Shown in pieces: positions 5,854 through 11,075 of a stretch of 11,075 nt of DNA. A program made the position numbers and the translations under genes. The stretch is from Porticoccaceae bacterium (GTDB lineage Bacteria; Pseudomonadota; Gammaproteobacteria; Pseudomonadales; Porticoccaceae), in contig JAFMBU010000044.1 of assembly GCA_017858295.1 (NCBI GenBank), positions 1 through 11,075 of the forward strand, given 5' to 3'. Each line of letters begins with the position of its first letter. Positions within the stretch are counted from its first letter, which is position 1. Under the pieces are notes generated by a model. It saw nothing but the letters and a program-made list of their open reading frames with translations. It made no database searches and had not been told where the DNA came from.

Positions 5854-8800
5854 ATAGCTCCATAGCCTGGTTTGTGCGCAACCCGATTGCAGCAAATCTG
5901 CTGATGCTGCTGATCTTGGCCGCCGGGATTATCGGCAGCCTAGGTATGGGCAAGGAAGTCTTTCCCTCCACCAGTATTAATATAATCAATATTTCGATGC
6001 CCTATCCAGGCGCTGGGCCACGGGAGGTGGAAGAGCAGATTGTGGTGCGCATTGAAGAGGCCATCTACACCATCGAAGGCATCAAGCATATCCGCAGTCA
6101 GGCGCGCCAGAGCAGCGGCAAGGTCACAGTCGAAGTCGCCGACGGCTACGACATGACGAAGATGATCAACGAGATCAAGGCACGAGTGGATTCGATTATC
6201 ACCTTTCCCAGCGATGCCGAGCGCGCGGTGATTAGCGAGCAGAAAATGCGCGATGAGGTGATTCGCGTAGCCCTGTTTGGGGATGCGGGAGAAGCAGTAC
6301 TGCGAGAATATGGTCAGCGCATCCGCAATGATTTAGCGGCCCTGCCCAATGTCGATTTTGTCGAGCTCTGGGGAGTGCGTGAACCGCAAATCGATATCGA
6401 ACTATCTGAACTCAATATGCGCCGTTACGGCATATCATTTAATGATGTGGTCGCGGCAGTGCGCCAGTCTTCACTGAACTTGCCCGCCGGTACTATTCGA
6501 GCTGATAGCGGCGACATACAGATTCAAACCCGCGGTCAAGCCTATTACGAAGAAGACTTTAAGCAGATCGTGGTCTCCAGTCGGGCGGACGGAACAGAGA
6601 TAAAAATCGAAGATGTAGCCACTGTTATCGACGGCTTTGAAGAGCGCAATCTACGGACTAGATTCAACGGCGCAAACGCTATTTTCCTCGGTGTGCGCGT
6701 GGGCAAAGATCCCGACGTGGTGGCCACCACCGCTGCGGTAAAGGGCTATGTGGAGGGCGGCTCCAGCTTTCTACCGCCGGGTTTACAACTACAAACCTGG
6801 AAAGATTTCTCAAATATGTTTTCTGGGCGCCTGGCGCTGCTATCAAAAAATGCCTTCGGCGGATTGATTCTAGTGTTTGTGGTGCTGATGTTATTTCTGC
6901 GTCCGCAGCTGGCCTTTTGGGTAGCTGTGGGTATTGCCATCGCCTATATGGGTGCTCTGTGGATACTGCCCAGTATTGGCCTGACCCTCAATATGATGTC
7001 GATGTTTTCCTTTCTGCTGATTCTTGGCATTATCGTCGACGATGCGATTATTGTCGGCGAGAGTATCTATCGTCATCAACAGCTTGGCTATGACGGCGAC
7101 ACTGCGGCGCGACTGGGAGCCCAGGCGGTTTCCAAGCCGGTACTGCTGGCGGTGGTCAGCACTATGATTGTGTTCTTGCCGATGCTTTTTTTACCCGGCA
7201 TGTGGCCTAAATTTCTCTGGGCAATCCCAGCGGTAACTCTGGTTGCACTGTCTTTTTCGCTAATAGAGTCATTCTGGATACTGCCCTCCCATCTGGCCAA
7301 GATGCAGCCTGAAAAACCCGCCACGACCAAGACTGGCATAGCCATTCGCAAAGTCAGGAAACGCTTTGCTGATGGCCTGGTTAATTTTGCTCAGAATACT
7401 TACACACCCTTTTTGGAGAAGGCGCTAAATTGGCGTGCCCTAACCCTTATCGGATTTTGCCTAGCCTTCACCCTATCCATTACATTGATTAGCGCCGGCT
7501 ATATCAAACAGCGCTTTATGCCCGATGTGCCTTCGGACTTTATCTCCATGCGCATTGAGATGCCCGACGGCTTCTCCGCTGAAGGTAAAGTAGAAATTAC
7601 CCAGCGAGCGGAGCGCGCGGCCAAACTATTGGCCAGTGATCCGGCAATCAAGGCGCAGATCAACAGCGACAAGCTGGTGGCCAATCAGCTGTCGTTTATG
7701 TATGGCGACACCATTCGCCTAATGCTTGAATTGCAGCCGGATATGAGTGGTCAGGTAAGCCCAACGTTAGTGGGCGAGCGCTGGCAGCAGCTGATTGGTG
7801 AGATACCCCAAGCCAAGACTTTCAATGTGGATGCCTCTGCTGCAGGTCGTGGCAATGGCGAGCGTATCACTGGGGTGTTGACCTCAAATAATCTCGATCA
7901 ACTCACCGCCGCGGCACAGTTCCTTAAACAACGCATGCGCGATATCCCCGGTGCGCGAAATATCCGCGACGATATTCACTCTGGGCGCTCCGATATTGAT
8001 ATCAACCTGCTTCCCTATGGCAATAACTTTGGCATCGGACTAGCCGATGTCGCCCGCCAAGTGCGCTATGGCTTTTATGGTGCCGAAGCTCAGCGTGTTC
8101 CCCGAGGCCGCGACGATGTCCGGGTTATGGTGCGCTACCCAAAGCAAGATCGCTCTCAGGTGGATACTCTAGATAGTATGCGCATTCGTACCCCCGGCGG
8201 CGCAGAGGTGCCATTTTACTCGATCGCCGAAACCTCCTATGTGCCGGGTTATACGCGTATCAATCGACAGGATCGTCAGCGCAGCGTCAAAGTCTCTGCT
8301 CGACCCACAGCCAACAAATTAACCGTCGACGAAATGGCGCAGATTCTGTTTGGCGAAATCGCTCCTGAGTTACAGCAGCTCTATCCTGACGTCGTGCTCA
8401 ACAAGGATGAACAACTCGCCGAACAGGATGAATTCTTTGCCTCGGCAGCCAAGCTATTTATTCTCGCTCTGGGAATGATTTATATCCTGATGGCGGTGGA
8501 ATTCAAATCCTATTTAAAGCCATTGGGAGTTCTGTCGGCAGTGCCTTTCGGCATGATGGGTGCGGTGTTTGGGCACTTTATTATGGGGCTCAATTTTAGC
8601 GTGCTGTCATTTCTTGGGGTGCTGGCAGCCTCGGGGGTGGTGGTCAATGACAACCTGGTATTAATCGATCGCATCAATCAATTGCGCACCGAGGGACTGG
8701 TGGTTAAAGAGGCTCTGATACGCGCCGGGCAAGAACGTTTTCGGCCGATTGTCCTCACCTCTCTGACAACCTTTATTGGCCTGGCACCGATACTTTTAGA

Positions 8801-8987
8801 AACCAGCATGCAGGCACGCTTCCTGATTCCAATGATTGCCTCACTGGCATTTGGCGTGCTCTTCGCCACCGTTGTAACACTGGTTTTTGTGCCCTGTCTC
8901 TATCTCTCTGGGGCAAACTTAAATGCCCGCTGGGAAAAGAGAATGCTGCAGCCCGTACCAGACTCAAATGTCGAGAACGGCGCATAA
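5850..8987 (+). CDS. RND efflux transporter permease subunit (HAE-1/AcrB-like superfamily)
   Basis: The 1045-residue inner-membrane protein has the full RND layout. Helix 1 is near residues 11-30. The first large periplasmic loop runs to about 334. Helices 2-6 follow, starting NAFGGLILVFVVLML. Helix 7 is near 531-550, then comes the second periplasmic loop, and helices 8-12 start near 868. The helix-4 motif GIIVDDAIIVGES carries D397 and D398, matching the AcrB proton-relay pair D407/D408. In the helix-10 motif SGVVVNDNLVLID, N933 stands where AcrB has lysine 940, as in other permeases of the GVVVNDxLVL type. The ATG overlaps the adaptor stop in ATGA, and no strong ribosome site of its own is visible, which fits coupled translation. 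Adaptor and permease form a proton-driven efflux pump. The substrate (drugs, metabolites or lipophilic compounds) cannot be read from sequence. Confidence 0.94.
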   Translation: MNSSIAWFVRNPIAANLLMLLILAAGIIGSLGMGKEVFPSTSINIINISMPYPGAGPREVEEQIVVRIEEAIYTIEGIKHIRSQARQSSGKVTVEVADGYDMTKMINEIKARVDSIITFPSDAERAVISEQKMRDEVIRVALFGDAGEAVLREYGQRIRNDLAALPNVDFVELWGVREPQIDIELSELNMRRYGISFNDVVAAVRQSSLNLPAGTIRADSGDIQIQTRGQAYYEEDFKQIVVSSRADGTEIKIEDVATVIDGFEERNLRTRFNGANAIFLGVRVGKDPDVVATTAAVKGYVEGGSSFLPPGLQLQTWKDFSNMFSGRLALLSKNAFGGLILVFVVLMLFLRPQLAFWVAVGIAIAYMGALWILPSIGLTLNMMSMFSFLLILGIIVDDAIIVGESIYRHQQLGYDGDTAARLGAQAVSKPVLLAVVSTMIVFLPMLFLPGMWPKFLWAIPAVTLVALSFSLIESFWILPSHLAKMQPEKPATTKTGIAIRKVRKRFADGLVNFAQNTYTPFLEKALNWRALTLIGFCLAFTLSITLISAGYIKQRFMPDVPSDFISMRIEMPDGFSAEGKVEITQRAERAAKLLASDPAIKAQINSDKLVANQLSFMYGDTIRLMLELQPDMSGQVSPTLVGERWQQLIGEIPQAKTFNVDASAAGRGNGERITGVLTSNNLDQLTAAAQFLKQRMRDIPGARNIRDDIHSGRSDIDINLLPYGNNFGIGLADVARQVRYGFYGAEAQRVPRGRDDVRVMVRYPKQDRSQVDTLDSMRIRTPGGAEVPFYSIAETSYVPGYTRINRQDRQRSVKVSARPTANKLTVDEMAQILFGEIAPELQQLYPDVVLNKDEQLAEQDEFFASAAKLFILALGMIYILMAVEFKSYLKPLGVLSAVPFGMMGAVFGHFIMGLNFSVLSFLGVLAASGVVVNDNLVLIDRINQLRTEGLVVKEALIRAGQERFRPIVLTSLTTFIGLAPILLETSMQARFLIPMIASLAFGVLFATVVTLVFVPCLYLSGANLNARWEKRMLQPVPDSNVENGA

Positions 8988-9026
8988 AAGGGACAGCTCA
9001 GGAGTACAAACAGGGCTGTTACTCGA

Positions 9027-10187
9027 CTAAGGCAATAGCCACTTTTTATAACTGCGTAAATTATAGTTTTCAGCGCTGCGCTGAATGTCGCCGCCGTATA
9101 TTACGGTGCCCTTCTCTGCGCGGTCACCGAATATTTTTTCGAAGTATTTAATGCCCTTTAAAAAAGAAGCATGCCAGGTTTGAGATGATTTTATTTCTAC
9201 CGGTAACAGTTTGTCGCCTTTCTGGATAATAAGGTCAACCTCATTACCATGGCTATCACGGTAGAAAAACAGCCGGGGATCTTCGCCTTGGTTTAACTTT
9301 GATTTGAGCACATCTATCACAACCAGGTTTTCAAAAAGATTACCTCGCAGCGGGTCGCGTTGCATTTGAACAGGGCTTTCAATACCTAGCAGCCATGCGG
9401 CAAGGCCAGTATCGACAAAATACAATTTAGGCGACTTGATTAGCCGCTTACCTATATTTTCATAATAGGGTTGCAGTCGGTGAATAATAAACGAAGCTTC
9501 CAGTACCGACAGCCAATCATTAATGGTATTACTGGAAACACCGACAGCATTGGCGAGAGAAGCCTGATTGACTAATTGCCCAACTCTTCCGGCACACAAA
9601 CGGACAAATTTTTCGAATTTTGCGGCATCTTTTAAGGCAATAATTTGCCTCACGTCTCGCTCAACATAGGTTTGAAAATAGGATCTGTAGAATCGGCTGG
9701 TGGCTATTTTATCCGCATGTTTACCCGGCATAAAACCATTTAACAGACACTGGTCGAGATCCATAGCATCAATCTTGGTCTCTTGTTTAAGCTCCTGCAA
9801 CGACAGAGGCAGCAGCGTTAAACGTGCGGTTCTCCCAGCCAGTGATTGTGCTATGTGCGCACCGAGTTCTAGCTGATGACTGCCGGTTAGAATAAATTGC
9901 GCTTTAAGCTTATCTTCATCAACAATGGTTTGAATATAAGACAGCAGTTGAGGTGCTCGTTGAATTTCATCGAAGATGACCTTTTGTCGATATTCCCCCA
10001 GAAACCCACGCGGGTCTTCAGTGGCGTACAGCCGGGTATCTGGATCTTCGAGAGAGACGTAGCGATACTGTGGAAACGCCAACTGACAAAGCGTTGTCTT
10101 ACCAGACTGCCTTGGCCCCAATACTGTAATGACCCGAAACTCTTTAGCTAAGGCTTTAAGTTCTGTCAGTGCTGTGCGTTTGTACAT
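9027..10187 (-). CDS. AAA-type ATPase with C-terminal DUF4143 domain
   Basis: I choose the ATG at 10187 (386 residues, MYKRTALTELK), the typical N-terminus of the family. A TTG at 10202 would add five residues, and neither start has a clear ribosome site. The N-terminal ATPase has Walker A GPRQSGKTT (24-32), Walker B KVIFDEIQ (D73, E74) and a sensor-like ILTGS (99-103). A central helix-turn-helix-like part follows (LVNQASLANAVGVSSNTINDWL). The C-terminal DUF4143 region ends in a nuclease-fold-like pattern, E316-V-D318 ... E331-I-K333 (NEVDLIIQ...LPVEIKSS). The family is widespread, mobile and patchily distributed; its cellular role is not established, and whether the C-terminal fold cuts nucleic acid is unknown. 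No partner gene is next to it. It runs convergent to the RND operon with a 39-bp gap. Sampled stretches look more AT-rich than the RND genes, hinting at transfer. Confidence 0.9.
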   Translation of the reverse strand: MYKRTALTELKALAKEFRVITVLGPRQSGKTTLCQLAFPQYRYVSLEDPDTRLYATEDPRGFLGEYRQKVIFDEIQRAPQLLSYIQTIVDEDKLKAQFILTGSHQLELGAHIAQSLAGRTARLTLLPLSLQELKQETKIDAMDLDQCLLNGFMPGKHADKIATSRFYRSYFQTYVERDVRQIIALKDAAKFEKFVRLCAGRVGQLVNQASLANAVGVSSNTINDWLSVLEASFIIHRLQPYYENIGKRLIKSPKLYFVDTGLAAWLLGIESPVQMQRDPLRGNLFENLVVIDVLKSKLNQGEDPRLFFYRDSHGNEVDLIIQKGDKLLPVEIKSSQTWHASFLKGIKYFEKIFGDRAEKGTVIYGGDIQRSAENYNLRSYKKWLLP

Positions 10188-10315
10188 GATATTTTTGTGC
10201 AAATATTAAGTTGAACTTTAGTATTGCACATATGTTTAGCTTGGTACAGCATAAATAGTCGCTAGCCACCAGCTAGCTTTTAGCATCAGACATAGATCTA
10301 CAGTAGTCTAGATTC

Positions 10316-10345
10316 GATTGGCTTGGATTGGCCTGGATTGGATTG
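10316..10345. repeat. Three tandem 10-bp repeats, GATTGGnnTG
   Basis: GATTGGCTTG, GATTGGCCTG and GATTGGATTG follow one another without gaps, a 10-bp period close to one DNA turn. They lie in the 207-bp region between the DUF4143 ATPase start and the DJ-1-like gene stop. That region otherwise holds only a GCTAGC-CACCA-GCTAGC repeat (10261-10277) and the stem-loop at 10351. Three phased copies could be protein-binding sites upstream of the ATPase gene, or simple replication slippage. Confidence 0.5.
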
Positions 10346-10350
10346 TTGGC

Positions 10351-10376
10351 CAGCAAGCCTAGTGTCAGGCTTGCTG
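10351..10376 (-). terminator. Strong stem-loop after the DJ-1-like gene, probable transcription end
   Basis: CAGCAAGCCT (10351-10360) and AGGCTTGCTG (10367-10376) form a perfect 10-bp stem with a 6-base loop. It starts 19 bases after the stop of the minus-strand DJ-1-like gene. Position fits a terminator or 3'-end stabiliser, but no T tract follows on the minus strand, so an intrinsic terminator is not certain. Confidence 0.45.
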
Positions 10377-10394
10377 CTAGCAACCATGCAGGAT

Positions 10395-10979
10395 TTAATA
10401 GTAAGCAGTGGGCGTGGTGGTAAGGACCATTGGTGAGCTGACCTCTTCTCGCTTGACCAGACCACAGAGCTGTTCCACCAGTTCAAGAGCGAAGTCCAGA
10501 GCTGTACCCGGCCCCTGACTGGTGATGCAATTGCCATCTACAACCACTCGGGCAGCACCGTCCACCTCTTTGGCTTCTAGTGACGTCTGAAAACTCGGGT
10601 GACAGGTGGCGGTTTTATCCAGTAACAATCCTTTCGATGCCAGCACCAGTGCTGGCGCTGCACAGATCCCAGCAAAGAGCTTGTTGTGAGCGGCCTGATC
10701 ACGCAGCAAGGCATCTAATACTGGGTGTTCGGCAAGGTGTTCTGAACCAGGCAATCCACCGGGCACCGCAATCAAATCGTAGTGCTTTTTCGCGCAGTCA
10801 TCTAGCATCACATCGGCGACAATATGGGTTCCTCTGGATGCGCAAATTTGCAGCTTGTCGCCACTGTTAGCGCTAGCCACTGTGACCTCAATACCGGCTC
10901 GGCGAAGCACGTCAACAATGGTTACCAGCTCAATTTCCTCGCTTCCCTCGGCGATGGGAATAAGTGCGGTTTTATTCAT
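10395..10979 (-). CDS. DJ-1/PfpI family protein, YajL-like
   Basis: The 194-residue cytoplasmic protein is a full-length DJ-1/ThiJ/PfpI member close to the YajL/DJ-1 branch. Key features are the N-terminal LIPIAEGSEEIELVT with E17 (the glutamate that in DJ-1 contacts the active cysteine), YDLIAVPGGLPGSEHL (67-82), the nucleophile elbow AGICAAPALVL with C106, the TCHPSFQ segment with H127, and TSQGPGTALDFALELV near the C-terminus. DJ-1 and YajL proteins protect against oxidative and carbonyl stress; their claimed deglycase activity is disputed and should not be assumed. The ATG at 10979 has AAGGA upstream on the minus strand at good spacing. It may be a single-gene unit ending at the stem-loop at 10351-10376. 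No redox regulator site is recognised in the 95 bp upstream. Confidence 0.92.
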   Translation of the reverse strand: MNKTALIPIAEGSEEIELVTIVDVLRRAGIEVTVASANSGDKLQICASRGTHIVADVMLDDCAKKHYDLIAVPGGLPGSEHLAEHPVLDALLRDQAAHNKLFAGICAAPALVLASKGLLLDKTATCHPSFQTSLEAKEVDGAARVVVDGNCITSQGPGTALDFALELVEQLCGLVKREEVSSPMVLTTTPTAYY

Positions 10980-11075
10980 AGTTTGTCCTTTTTATCCTTT
11001 GGCTACATAAGTTACACTGTGGCGCAAATTATTCTAACTGTCACGGATTTGGCATGAAAATTTTCATAATAAAAA

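Noticed and set aside
8988..9026. Bidirectional terminator in the gap between convergent genes
   Set aside because: Only weak 5-bp repeats (ACAGC/GCTGT, GAGTA/TACTC) with long loops and no T tracts are visible.
10580..10870. 96-codon plus-strand frame opposite the DJ-1-like gene
   Set aside because: It is antisense to a complete DJ-1-like protein with all key residues; no domain or ribosome site supports it.
9027..10979. Defence island or toxin-antitoxin pair made of the ATPase and DJ-1-like genes
   Set aside because: The genes are ~200 bp apart with a terminator-like stem between them, the DJ-1-like protein is an ordinary stress-type member, and no other defence or mobile genes are present.

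Overview
The window looks like chromosomal sequence from a marine-type gammaproteobacterium, possibly in the SAR92/Porticoccaceae/Cellvibrionales area. That placement is inference from protein flavour: a TonB-dependent receptor of oligotroph style, an LplT-like major facilitator protein, an RND pump, and moderate GC. No 16S rRNA or other marker gene is present to confirm it. I see no tRNA, rRNA, CRISPR array, transposase or phage gene.

Layout from left to right. Positions 1-1094 (minus strand) hold the first ~364 codons of a TonB-dependent outer-membrane receptor whose 3' end lies outside the window. A 270-bp divergent intergenic region follows; it carries a cluster of short inverted repeats and a plausible promoter for the next gene. 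Three plus-strand genes come next: a GFA/CENP-V-type zinc-binding protein (1365-1763), a stand-alone LplT-like MFS permease (1837-3171, GTG start) and a dicarboxylate/amino acid:cation symporter (3249-4532). After 127 bp with two hairpins comes a two-gene RND efflux operon, adaptor (4660-5853) and inner-membrane permease (5850-8987), joined by a 4-base ATGA overlap. The minus strand then carries an AAA ATPase of the DUF4143 type (9027-10187) and, after ~200 bp with tandem 10-mers and a strong stem-loop, a DJ-1/YajL-like protein (10395-10979).

How the genes work together. The only clear functional unit is the RND adaptor-permease pair, which would need an outer-membrane channel encoded elsewhere. 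The other genes are mostly envelope transport functions (outer-membrane uptake, lysophospholipid-type transport, organic acid or amino acid uptake) plus two candidate small-molecule or stress proteins (GFA-like and DJ-1-like). They look like neighbours rather than one pathway.

I do not see a convincing new multi-gene system. The observations most worth checking are non-coding: the inverted-repeat cluster between the divergent genes at 1199-1282, a hairpin holding the Shine-Dalgarno sequence of the receptor gene, a hairpin overlapping the symporter stop codon followed by a TTCG-loop hairpin, and the tandem 10-mers with a 10-bp stem at 10316-10376. The orphan, more AT-rich DUF4143 ATPase is the best candidate for a recently acquired gene.
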